Of a DNA stretch of 64,000 nt, positions 26,168 to 33,683 are shown in pieces (within the stretch, counting starts at the first letter, position 1; every line of letters begins with the position of its first letter). The stretch comes from Paenibacillus sp. NAIST15-1 (GTDB lineage Bacteria > Bacillota > Bacilli > Paenibacillales > Paenibacillaceae), in NCBI RefSeq assembly GCF_001894745.1, contig NZ_BBYF01000001.1, positions 1 through 64,000 on the forward strand. Direction: 5' to 3'. A model generated the notes under the pieces. That model had not been told where the DNA came from. It saw nothing but the letters and a program-made list of their open reading frames with translations, and made no database searches. The position numbers and the translations under genes were made by a program.

Positions 26168-28494
26168 CCGTACACCCCTTCCGCCGTCGACACGAATTCT
26201 TCCTCCAACTTTTTCTCGATGCGATTGATTAATGTGTCCATATCGAAGCCTTGATGGATGTCACCAGTGTTCACCTGAACCGTCGGGGTCAAAGATACGA
26301 AGTTCTGGATGGCATCCATTTCCGCCAAGTCGCGCATCATTTCAATGCTTTCGTCCGTAATTTCGACTTTATTATCGATAGCGCCTACTTTGCCGACTTC
26401 GCCTACTTTCGGGATGTTCATTGTAGCGCCAGGATTTAATCCCGGCATGACTCCTCCGGTGGTGCCAGGCATTGTTTCCGGTGCCTTCGGCAATTCAGGC
26501 AGTTTTTCAGGTTTGTAAGAGTTATTCGACTTCGTAAGTTTAGTTAAGTTGTCAATTCCGAATTTCTTTTTGAAGTTATCGACAGAGAAATTTTCAACAC
26601 CATCAGCAGCAGCATTAAAGCCCCCTTCAATCGTGGCACTAATGTCTGATTGAAACTCATCAGTTTTAATGTGCTCCAGCTTTATATCCAGCTTTTCTTT
26701 AATTCCAAGAATGCTGCCGATGGCATTAGCGACCCTGTTAACGCCTTCTAAGAGGAAATTAATCATGTCAAATGCCTTATTTACAAGCCAAGTAAAGGCT
26801 TGTATTGCTCCAGCAACAAATCCAGCTACCATTTGGCCCATAGACCGAAGTGCATTAGCAAACCCTTCGCGTACTGGTTCCATAACAGCAATTAATGCTA
26901 GAAAAGCTCCGATCAAAGCAACTAAAGCCAAGATAACGATCGTAACCGGATTTAGTGCCATAATGGCGTTCCACAGAGTCTGCATTGCTGCAGATATTTG
27001 TGTCACCACTACAATAATCGTCATTATCGTATAGTACATCATCAAAGCGCCAATAATGGCACCCAGTATCGGTAAGATTAACGGCAAATTATTATTAAAT
27101 ACATCGACCAACCATAAGAATCCCTCAACTACCCAAGAGGCCAATTGTGCAATAATAGCTAACCCTCCGCTCAGTATGGCAAAGAAGTTATCAAATTGCC
27201 CTGTCTGGAATGCTTGATTCAACAGATCCAGCATTGGGGTAAACATTTGCACAGCATTCTCTCCAGCTGCGCCCAACAATCCATTGAACCGATTAACTGT
27301 TTCTTCCCACTTACGAGCAGGACTATCCATCAACATTTCAAGAGAAGCCTTGCTCATGTTGGCTTTTGCCATTAGCGCATCAAAGGTTTGCAGAAATCCA
27401 TTTAAATCCCCGCTTTTTGAAAAAGACTGTAATTTTTCTTGTTCTGTTTCGCTCACAGGAATTTTCAATTGTTCTATCAAACCTTCACTCTTTCCAAAAT
27501 ATGCCTCTTGCATTAACTTGGCTGTTTCTGTAGGGTCACCATTTACTTGAAAAGCTGATAAACGCTGTACCATTTCATTCATACGAGTTAAGTCCTGTGT
27601 GTTTTTGGAAACAGAAGTTAGTGTAAGACCCGACTCTAAAGATTTTGATACATCCTTGCCACTCAACAGTGCCTGAGCTCTGAGAGCCTCGTATACTTGC
27701 GTTCCTTCCTGGCGGTTTCCGTACTTAGCATTATATCGGGATCTGATATCTTCTGATTCAGTTGCCCCCTTAATCGCATCCACGCCCATATTCTGACCGA
27801 AGCCCAGCATCTTGGAACCTAGGCCACCAAACCATTTCCCAATATTCTCACGGACAGCAGCGTGAACGGCCGCTCCCTTTTTAATTCTGTCAGCCTTTTT
27901 ACTTTCTTTTGTGGGTTTATTATCCTCACGAGCATCTTCCGTAGATGATTCAGTTGGAGATGCTCCATTAGAAGATCCTTGCCTTGTTTTCTGCTGCTGA
28001 ATTCGATTGTATCCAGAGGTAGCACGATTCCATCCTTTATGGATGCCATTGTTAGCTTGCTGCCACGCTCTATTGATGTTGTTCCCTGCCTGCTTCCATC
28101 CGCGGTTTATACCTGAATTTGCACGCTGCCATATCTGATTCATGCTGGAACCCGTTTTCTGCCATGACTTATTGATGCCGTTACTGGTTCGCTGCCATGA
28201 TTGTGAGATTTGATTCGCCGTCTTTTGCCATGCTTGAGATATCCCATTAGCTGCTTTTTGCCATGCCTGTACAATCGTATTTGATGCCTTTTTTAAAGAC
28301 TGATTTATGGCATTCATCGCTTTTTGCCAAGACTGATTAATCGCAGTTGCAGTTTTCTGCCACGTCTTAGTGATGGCTTCCACCGATTTCTTCATAGCTT
28401 GATTCATCGTTGTACTCACTTTGGCAAAAGCACTAGCAAAAGTCTGAACTGACTTTGCCGCTATCTTTAAAGCCTGCAACGACTTTTCATCCAT
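26164..28494 (-). CDS. xkdO: Tape measure protein
   Basis: The protein is about 776 residues from ATG 28494, which follows a purine-rich GGGGGAGGGAAG site; the frame is open to 28623 but without a better start. Residues 45-165 contain eleven 11-residue units with Trp at exact spacing (45, 56, 78, 89, 100, 111, 122, 133, 144, 155), a hallmark of tape measures. Two or three hydrophobic membrane-type segments follow (LILPILGAIIGALMMYY and IVILALVALIGAFLALIAV). It sets tail length and probably aids penetration. At 776 residues it predicts a tail of roughly ordinary PBSX-like length. Confidence 0.87.
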   Translation of the reverse strand: MDEKSLQALKIAAKSVQTFASAFAKVSTTMNQAMKKSVEAITKTWQKTATAINQSWQKAMNAINQSLKKASNTIVQAWQKAANGISQAWQKTANQISQSWQRTSNGINKSWQKTGSSMNQIWQRANSGINRGWKQAGNNINRAWQQANNGIHKGWNRATSGYNRIQQQKTRQGSSNGASPTESSTEDAREDNKPTKESKKADRIKKGAAVHAAVRENIGKWFGGLGSKMLGFGQNMGVDAIKGATESEDIRSRYNAKYGNRQEGTQVYEALRAQALLSGKDVSKSLESGLTLTSVSKNTQDLTRMNEMVQRLSAFQVNGDPTETAKLMQEAYFGKSEGLIEQLKIPVSETEQEKLQSFSKSGDLNGFLQTFDALMAKANMSKASLEMLMDSPARKWEETVNRFNGLLGAAGENAVQMFTPMLDLLNQAFQTGQFDNFFAILSGGLAIIAQLASWVVEGFLWLVDVFNNNLPLILPILGAIIGALMMYYTIMTIIVVVTQISAAMQTLWNAIMALNPVTIVILALVALIGAFLALIAVMEPVREGFANALRSMGQMVAGFVAGAIQAFTWLVNKAFDMINFLLEGVNRVANAIGSILGIKEKLDIKLEHIKTDEFQSDISATIEGGFNAAADGVENFSVDNFKKKFGIDNLTKLTKSNNSYKPEKLPELPKAPETMPGTTGGVMPGLNPGATMNIPKVGEVGKVGAIDNKVEITDESIEMMRDLAEMDAIQNFVSLTPTVQVNTGDIHQGFDMDTLINRIEKKLEEEFVSTAEGVYG
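28000..28362 (-). repeat. Eleven Trp-anchored 11-residue repeats of the tape measure
   Basis: Encodes units of the kind WQKxANxIxQS. The period is exactly 33 bp and 11 residues over eleven units, Leu replacing Trp in the third. Amplification or loss of units would change tail length. Confidence 0.88.
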
Positions 28495-28631
28495 CGACTC
28501 TTCCCTCCCCCTGTCCGCAAGATGAAGAGAGCGATTCCCCATCTGCACCCAAGCTGCCCCAGCGGAGCTGCCATTGCCATGCCGACTGTGAAATCGCTGC
28601 TCTAATGTCCGCGGTTGTTCCAAAGCCTACA

Positions 28632-29230
28632 TTACCGCTTCTTGCGCATACTGCGCTGTGCCTTGCGCTCCTCCTCCACACGAATGTCGATCATCGCGTA
28701 GACGGCTGCGCGTTCGCGAACCGGGAGCGCAAGCAGCTCATGCGGCAGGATGCGAAGCTTATGGAGGGCGTAATAGGCATAGTTCGCTTCGCCATCGCCC
28801 TCGCGAATTAGTTTTTTACGTCATTGACAAGCTCGTTCATGTCCTGATTGAAGCCGTTCAGCGTCTGCACCTGCTGCAGCAGCCCGGTATATTCGCCAGG
28901 CAGGAGCATCTTCCGCAAGAGCGCCTCCGCCCCCATAACGCCATAAGATTGCTGAAGCTCTGCATTTTTCAAGTCTGGATACACAACGCTTGCCACAATC
29001 AGCTTTGCCGTATATTCATTGAAGTCGATTTCCGGCGTAACAACTCCGCCCTTGCCCTTCACCTGCTTCGTTGCAGACTTGCGGCACTGTTCGTTTTCCA
29101 CTTCGCTCATACTGCGAAGCGTCCAAGCAACCGGCTCCCCCTTGTCATCTTTGAAGCGTGGGGACACAATGAATGGCATCTCCGTATTTGGTTCCGCATT
29201 TTGGGCAAAGAAATAGCTTAATGTAGTCAT
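28632..29230 (-). CDS. Frameshifted tail assembly chaperone product
   Basis: A -1 shift at the heptamer A AAA AAC (28811-28817) just before the zero-frame stop opens a 59-codon frame ending at 28632. It reads LIREGDGEANYAYYALHKLR, then ILPHELLALPVRERAAVYAM and a basic tail ending RKKR. This is the pattern of chaperone C-terminal extensions (a hydrophobic LxxLP with ERA) seen in phages with gpG/gpGT-type frameshifts. It was found by reading the minus strand; no downstream stem was searched for. Confidence 0.75.
28808..29230 (-). CDS. xkdN: XkdN-like tail assembly chaperone (zero frame)
   Basis: The 140-residue protein sits between tube and tape measure, where phages keep the assembly chaperone. 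It resembles XkdN-type proteins (VVYPDLKNAELQQSYGV, LLPGEYTGLLQQVQTLNGF). Start is ATG 29230, or TTG 29236 two codons earlier, which is closer to GAGGAG. The last codons GTA AAA AAC TAA contain a -1 slippery heptamer, so a longer form is predicted. Confidence 0.8.
   Translation of the reverse strand: MTTLSYFFAQNAEPNTEMPFIVSPRFKDDKGEPVAWTLRSMSEVENEQCRKSATKQVKGKGGVVTPEIDFNEYTAKLIVASVVYPDLKNAELQQSYGVMGAEALLRKMLLPGEYTGLLQQVQTLNGFNQDMNELVNDVKN
28811..28817 (-). promoter_or_regulatory. Programmed -1 frameshift site
   Basis: The heptamer A AAA AAC is in the correct X XXY YYZ phase, one codon before the zero-frame stop, and the -1 frame continues for 59 codons with chaperone-extension-like sequence. 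Confidence 0.75.
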
Positions 29231-29276
29231 CTTCAATCGCTCTCCTCATCTTGAATGGTAGTTAGGTTATTTTAAA

Positions 29277-29738
29277 TTACACTATAGGCGCATTAAAGTT
29301 GCTTAAAATATCAACATCGTCAAATGTAAACTCCAATTCTTCTTCCAAAACATCGCTCTCTGTATCCAGCTTCGCCATAACGACACTGTTCAGATTCACG
29401 TTCTTCAACATGATCGTCTGCGTGCCTACTGAAGAAGTAGGATCTGAGTTTGTCACATTAATCGTAAAGTTCGTATCCTTGCCAGTCTTAATATAATCAA
29501 GCATCATCTTGCGGAATAATGGCGTCATATAGTAAATCGTCATGCTGCCTGTTCCCGACCAGCCGGAGGTTTTATGCTGTGTGGCACGGCTGCCGAGTGT
29601 TTTAATTTCTGCTTTTTGTTTTTCTATTTTCGCTTCCAGCGTTTTAATATAGAACATCTCTTCATTTTGACCATTAATTTGTGCAAAAGCTGTACCTTCA
29701 CGTCCCGAAATCGTATCCTTCGCTTGTAAGAAACCCAT
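29277..29738 (-). CDS. xkdM: Tail tube protein (XkdM)
   Basis: The 153-residue protein has the XkdM tube pattern: AKDTISGREGTAFAQINGQ near the start and TLEAKIEKQKAEIKTLGSRA in the middle, ending DVLEEELEFTFDDVDIL. It stacks as hexamer rings inside the sheath. The start is one base after the sheath stop. Confidence 0.9.
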   Translation of the reverse strand: MGFLQAKDTISGREGTAFAQINGQNEEMFYIKTLEAKIEKQKAEIKTLGSRATQHKTSGWSGTGSMTIYYMTPLFRKMMLDYIKTGKDTNFTINVTNSDPTSSVGTQTIMLKNVNLNSVVMAKLDTESDVLEEELEFTFDDVDILSNFNAPIV

Positions 29739-29739
29739 C

Positions 29740-31056
29740 TTACTTCACCTTCACTTTCATGTAAATTTTCTCTACTGCATCGACCGGCTGCACATTCAAC
29801 TGAATGACGATACTGTCCGAAGCCTCGCCCTTTGCAACAAGCACATCCGTCTGGGCATCGAACGGCTGAATTGCATTCAAGCGCTCAAGCTGATCCAAAT
29901 ACGCAATACACTCTGCACGGAACAATTGACGTCCTTCTTCATTGTTGTTCGTTTTGCCGACATACGTCGTTTCGAAAATACGCTTCATATCGTTGGCGAT
30001 GCCGTCCAACACGCGAATAACGCGGTTTTTGGAGAACGGCTGCCCCTTGTCCGGCGTATAGGCCGTCAATGTATTGATATCCTGCTCTACCACTGCATGG
30101 CCAAGATGATGCACGAATACGAATTCACCTTTGCGCAGAGCTTCTTCAACCTGCGTATTCGTCATTCGAATATCAGCATCGACCGCATCTTCATAAGCAG
30201 AATACGTCAACGACTCATTCATCGCTGCCGCTGCTGTTGCCGCGGCCACCCATACTGTTGCTTGAGCCGCATTCAACACCGTGCCGTCTGCGAGCTTCAC
30301 ACCATTTTTAACGGAAATGACGCCTTCGTTATTCGCAGTTGGGTATTGAGCCATAACAGCCTGAATCTTCTTGCCTTCTTCTTCACGCATACGCTTCACG
30401 AACATCGCATAAACGGAACATAGCGCTGCATCAGTGGAAGGAAGCGCAACCGTATGGAAATCATGAACGGCAATTGCTTCGTGGAAAGATACATGATCCG
30501 CATTCACTACATTGCCGTCATCTCCACCAGTAAGCGGCAGACCAGCATTTGCTTCAATCGCTCCTGTACCTTCAAATTCAACCCACGCATTTGCGATCAG
30601 CTGTTCAGCCAGATTCACCGTCTGGTTGTCCACGGTACGTCCGCCAACCTTCGTAATTACATCTACCTTCGTATTGTCATTCACATTCGTCTGTACGACG
30701 AGCTGAATATCATTGCCGCGAACACCGCCAAAACGTGCTTTCACCTTCAATTGTTTGTGAGTTGCAGCCGCCTTCGCACCTTCATTCAATCGATACAACA
30801 GCACCTTCTTCGCGCGCTTGAATGCCTCGCGCACCAGCAGCAGTGCCTCATCCGTCAGCTCGTAGCCTAGCTTCTCGAATACCGGCTCCCCTGCATGCAA
30901 TTCCAGCACCTTTTTCGCTGGTCCCCAGCTCAGCTTCAGCGGCAGTGCCACAATCCCCCGCTCGCCAACCGCTCCCGATGGAGCAGCCTCTCCTTGAAAG
31001 CGTACATATACGCCTGGTCTTACCTTGTTCTGCGTCGTCCATGTTCCTCCAGCCAT
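29740..31056 (-). CDS. xkdK: Tail sheath protein (XkdK)
   Basis: The 438-residue protein matches the PBSX sheath XkdK: an N-terminal WTTQNKVRPGVYVRF, the LPLKLSWGPAKKVLEL strand, a middle VFVHHLGHAVVEQDINTLT and a C-terminal KIYMKVKV strand used for sheath interlocking. It forms the contractile sheath. Its presence with tube and baseplate shows a contractile, myovirus-type tail. Confidence 0.93.
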   Translation of the reverse strand: MAGGTWTTQNKVRPGVYVRFQGEAAPSGAVGERGIVALPLKLSWGPAKKVLELHAGEPVFEKLGYELTDEALLLVREAFKRAKKVLLYRLNEGAKAAATHKQLKVKARFGGVRGNDIQLVVQTNVNDNTKVDVITKVGGRTVDNQTVNLAEQLIANAWVEFEGTGAIEANAGLPLTGGDDGNVVNADHVSFHEAIAVHDFHTVALPSTDAALCSVYAMFVKRMREEEGKKIQAVMAQYPTANNEGVISVKNGVKLADGTVLNAAQATVWVAAATAAAAMNESLTYSAYEDAVDADIRMTNTQVEEALRKGEFVFVHHLGHAVVEQDINTLTAYTPDKGQPFSKNRVIRVLDGIANDMKRIFETTYVGKTNNNEEGRQLFRAECIAYLDQLERLNAIQPFDAQTDVLVAKGEASDSIVIQLNVQPVDAVEKIYMKVKVK

Positions 31057-31268
31057 TACTTTACCTCCTGAATTTGAAATTGGTGTAGCAGCGCATCGAT
31101 CTGCGCCTTCGTGTACTGCTCATTGCCCGCCAGAAGCGCATGCAGCATGTCTCGCTCGCCTGCACTCCAGCATTTCGCTTCCAGCCACTGCTCCTTCGCA
31201 AAAGCGAATTCGCCCGCAGCCTCGGCATGTTCCACATTACGCTTGTCCTGCTTGTTTGCATTAGACAT
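31056..31268 (-). CDS. Small tail-operon protein
   Basis: The 70-residue charged, helical protein (begins MSNANKQDKRNVEHAEAAGE) has no domain I recognise. It overlaps the sheath start by one base and the tail terminator gene by 8 bp, so it is translated within the operon. Its position is that of small connector or head-tail junction genes in PBSX-type clusters. Confidence 0.6.
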   Translation of the reverse strand: MSNANKQDKRNVEHAEAAGEFAFAKEQWLEAKCWSAGERDMLHALLAGNEQYTKAQIDALLHQFQIQEVK

Positions 31269-31683
31269 CTCGAATGCGTCCCTCCTGCTTCATGGCATTC
31301 ATCTTGCTCATTTCCTCTCGAGAACGTGTCAGCATGTACTCATACTGCACTTGGAACCGCAGCTTGCGTTCCACGATCTCATGCTTCCAGCCTGTCCCCC
31401 TGCATAAGCTGCCGCCTGCTTCAATCAGTTCCAGCGCATCATACAGCGCATCCGCAACATCATGAACGGAAGCAGCCTTTGCCTCGGGATAATACTCGAC
31501 CTCGATGGCTGCTCGCGCTTGATAACGGCCTTCGCCTGCACGAGTCCGTTCCCCTCGAACGAGCTTTACGACCAAGCAGGGCGCTAACTCATTCGTTCGT
31601 TCTTCTGACTCCAACACCGGGATGTCTGGGTAACGTTCCCGCACCCGACTCAGCACCCCCTGCCGAATCTCGCTGCTTCGCAA
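31261..31683 (-). CDS. Tail terminator-like protein
   Basis: The 140-residue protein has the pattern of tail terminator/completion proteins that cap the tail tube: SEIRQGVLSRVRERYPDIPV, then the GRYQARAAIEVEYYPE strand and a Glu-rich helix. I chose TTG at 31683 because AGGAGG lies seven bases before it; the frame is open 26 codons upstream but that stretch covers a terminator hairpin. It is the first gene of the tail operon. Assignment rests on fold-like features and position. Confidence 0.65.
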   Translation of the reverse strand: MRSSEIRQGVLSRVRERYPDIPVLESEERTNELAPCLVVKLVRGERTRAGEGRYQARAAIEVEYYPEAKAASVHDVADALYDALELIEAGGSLCRGTGWKHEIVERKLRFQVQYEYMLTRSREEMSKMNAMKQEGRIRDV

Positions 31684-31708
31684 GCCTTCACCTCCTGTCC
31701 TGCGGTAC

Positions 31709-31743
31709 AAAAAAACCGTTATACAGCTTCGCCGCAAACGGTT
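31709..31743 (-). terminator. Terminator hairpin in front of the tail operon
   Basis: On the minus strand, AACCGTT and AACGGTT form a 7-bp stem followed by a T-run (31709-31715 as A on the plus strand). It lies just before the ribosome site of the first tail gene and after arpU, so it would stop transcripts entering from arpU. No convincing promoter was found between the hairpin and arpU (31744-31977). Confidence 0.75.
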
Positions 31744-31977
31744 CTCCCTTCCTCCCTGCAAGGTTGTCCTGCCCCCATGCCCACAACCTCACACTATCAT
31801 CTTAGCACCTTGTCCCGTCCACCAGTGTGCCAGCATCCGGCCAGCGGGAGGTCACTGCGATCTCATCATGCAATACATCTGAGTCCTTGTCCTTGCTCGA
31901 TACGAGCATTCTGTTTCTGACTTACTCAGTATTCTTGATTAACGCGCAGAGCAAAGAATTATGAACCACGACTTACA

Positions 31978-32400
31978 TCAATCTTCGAACACTTCGATTC
32001 CAAGCATAAATGCCAGCTCGGTAATTGCCCGTGCTTTGATTCTGCGAAATGTACGCTCACTTACATTCAAGTCAAAGCAGAGCAGATAATCTGGCTTCTG
32101 TACATGTGGATTGAGATAACAGTTCTCTATTAGTTCGCGCTCCATGTCGCCTAGATGTGCGACCGCCTTCATGACATTGTCGTGCACCATTTTCATATAT
32201 GCTTCCTTATCCACATTGTGCAGGGCAATCTCTTCTACTGGCTTGCCTACCTGATTCGTCGCACCGTGGAATCTTGGTTCATAGGAAGTCGTCATTTTCA
32301 TCTCTCTTCGTACGATGCCTGTTCTTTTGTATAAACGAGCCATAGATAAATACTGCTCCACCATTTTTCGCGTAGCCGACCGATTCACCGTTGCCAACAT
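31978..32400 (-). CDS. ArpU-family transcriptional regulator
   Basis: The 140-residue protein resembles ArpU, a late phage regulator related to sigma factors: a helical N-terminal half (VEQYLSMARLYKRTG) and a C-terminal helix-turn-helix (LLCFDLNVSERTFRRIKARA). ArpU-like proteins control late operons of phages and lysis functions. I chose ATG 32400, with GAGGAG eight bases upstream; ATG 32406 is too close. It is the first minus-strand gene after the divergent control region and precedes the terminator hairpin before the tail genes, so it may act on tail gene expression. Confidence 0.8.
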   Translation of the reverse strand: MLATVNRSATRKMVEQYLSMARLYKRTGIVRREMKMTTSYEPRFHGATNQVGKPVEEIALHNVDKEAYMKMVHDNVMKAVAHLGDMERELIENCYLNPHVQKPDYLLCFDLNVSERTFRRIKARAITELAFMLGIEVFED

Positions 32401-32422
32401 CCTCATCGCTCCTCATGTGAAA

Positions 32423-32437
32423 GTTATTAGTAATAAC
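32423..32437. promoter_or_regulatory. Operator candidate 1
   Basis: GTTATTAGTAATAAC, a perfect 7-1-7 inverted repeat, 22 bp upstream of the arpU start. Confidence 0.6.
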
Positions 32438-32453
32438 ACAATTATGAAATATA

Positions 32454-32468
32454 GTTGTTTAAAATAAC
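32454..32468. promoter_or_regulatory. Operator candidate 2
   Basis: GTTGTTTAAAATAAC has the same GTTRT-N5-AYAAC form as its neighbours; its centre is 31 bp from site 1. Confidence 0.6.
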
Positions 32469-32509
32469 GTAAAATAAAAAAAGAAATGTCCTGATAAACT
32501 TGGCCTTGT

Positions 32510-32524
32510 GTTGTGTAAAACAAC
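32510..32524. promoter_or_regulatory. Operator candidate 3
   Basis: GTTGTGTAAAACAAC has 5-bp perfect arms and the same GTTRT-N5-AYAAC form. A degenerate fourth site (GTTCATTCTAAACAAC, 32541-32556) lies 31 bp further. Confidence 0.6.
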
Positions 32525-32569
32525 ATTATAGAATGATGCTGTTCATTCTAAACAACTCACCGATAATTA

Positions 32570-32599
32570 TTGCGAACACCTGTTCCTGTGTGATACACT
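32570..32599 (+). promoter_or_regulatory. Candidate promoter of the XRE repressor gene
   Basis: TTGCGA (32570-32575) and TACACT (32594-32599) with an 18-bp spacer, about 75 bp before the repressor start. Both hexamers depart from consensus. Confidence 0.45.
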
Positions 32600-32672
32600 G
32601 CAAGCATACCATGCTCATAAAATGAACGTCAATCTTGAATTTATGAACATATGTAAAATAAGGGTGGTAGCC

Positions 32673-33107
32673 ATGTCCGTAACGAACAAAGAACTTGTAG
32701 GTTCCCGTATTAAGGAGCTGCGGCTCAAGCAAGGCTTATCGCAAGACGATGTTGCCTACGCGCTCGATATGAAGCGTGCCAATGTAGCCAATTATGAAGC
32801 GGGACGCACGACGCCGCCGAGCGATATCATTGGCAGACTAGCCGATCTGCTGCATACATCAAGCGATTACTTGCTAGGTCGTATCGACAATCCGATGCCG
32901 CTGGCCTTAACTTCTTCATCTGATTCTATTCCTGAGTGGGCCACATGGAAAGACAAGAAGGATTTCCGGCAGTTGCTGGAGGAAGATTCAGAAATTATGT
33001 TCGATGGCGTTCCCATCGAGGAGGAAGACCGTGAACGGGTGCTTCAAGTGTTGGAGGCCTTGTTCTGGGATGCGAAGAAGCGCAATAAGCGCAAGCCCCG
33101 GGGCTGA
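32673..33107 (+). CDS. XRE family repressor
   Basis: The 144-residue protein has an N-terminal helix-turn-helix of the XRE/Cro type (GSRIKELRLKQGLSQDDVAY, then ANVANYEAGRTTPPS, about residues 9-60) and a C-terminal region ending in basic residues. I chose ATG 32673 behind AAGGGTGG. It is divergent from arpU and directly upstream of an ImmA-type protease, the arrangement of the PBSX xre-xkdA pair. It probably keeps the tail cluster silent, perhaps via the three 15-bp inverted repeats. Confidence 0.85.
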   Translation: MSVTNKELVGSRIKELRLKQGLSQDDVAYALDMKRANVANYEAGRTTPPSDIIGRLADLLHTSSDYLLGRIDNPMPLALTSSSDSIPEWATWKDKKDFRQLLEEDSEIMFDGVPIEEEDRERVLQVLEALFWDAKKRNKRKPRG

Positions 33108-33146
33108 ACATAGCTCAATGACTAACCTATCCGCGAGGTGCATCTC

Positions 33147-33581
33147 ATGGATGTAGAGAAGATTGTACGATCATTAATTCGAAAATATAAAACGAACTGC
33201 CCTTTTCAGCTTGCGCAATATTTGAACATTCAAGTTAGAACAGCTGATCTTGGGAAGTCAACGCGCGGCCTCTATTTCCATAAGCTCCGGCGCCGCTATA
33301 TTGTCATTAATTCGGAATTGCCGTTCGAATGGCAGCGATTCGTGTGTGCTCACGAGCTCGCCCATGACAGACTACATAAAGGCATCGGGCATTTCTTTAC
33401 CGAACAGCATACGTTGTTCCATGTTGGCAAGTTCGAGCGCCAAGCCAATCAGTTCGCTCTTCTTCTGCTGCTGCATGATCAAGAGTGCTTACTTGGGGAA
33501 ACCCGGGAAATGTACTGTGCGCGCAATGATATCCCAGCTGAACTAGCTAGGTTCCTTCCTACAGAGTCGGAGCAAGAATAA
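33147..33581 (+). CDS. ImmA/IrrE-type metalloprotease
   Basis: The 144-residue protein has the zinc-protease motif HELAH (residues 69-73, AHELAHDRLH) and a downstream ERQANQFA helix supplying the third ligand. ImmA/IrrE proteases relieve XRE repression by cleavage or related action upon DNA damage. I chose ATG 33147 behind GAGGTG. Transcribed 39 bp after the repressor, it forms a repressor/anti-repressor unit, so DNA damage may induce the tail cluster. Confidence 0.85.
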   Translation: MDVEKIVRSLIRKYKTNCPFQLAQYLNIQVRTADLGKSTRGLYFHKLRRRYIVINSELPFEWQRFVCAHELAHDRLHKGIGHFFTEQHTLFHVGKFERQANQFALLLLLHDQECLLGETREMYCARNDIPAELARFLPTESEQE

Positions 33582-33683
33582 ATCGGTACGAATGCCGTCA
33601 CCATTTTCAGCCTACTCCACATAGTATAGGGTAATGCCGAACTATGGGTGTATGTTATCAACCTGAGAGGTGAGATCAGTTAC

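Noticed and set aside
28495..28631. Longer N-terminus of the tape measure protein up to 28623
   Set aside because: The extra residues are unlike tape measures and overlap the end of the frameshifted chaperone; ATG 28494 has a purine-rich ribosome site.
18455..33581. Complete prophage
   Set aside because: No integrase, att duplication, terminase, portal, capsid or lysis genes were found; only the tail part and its regulators are present.
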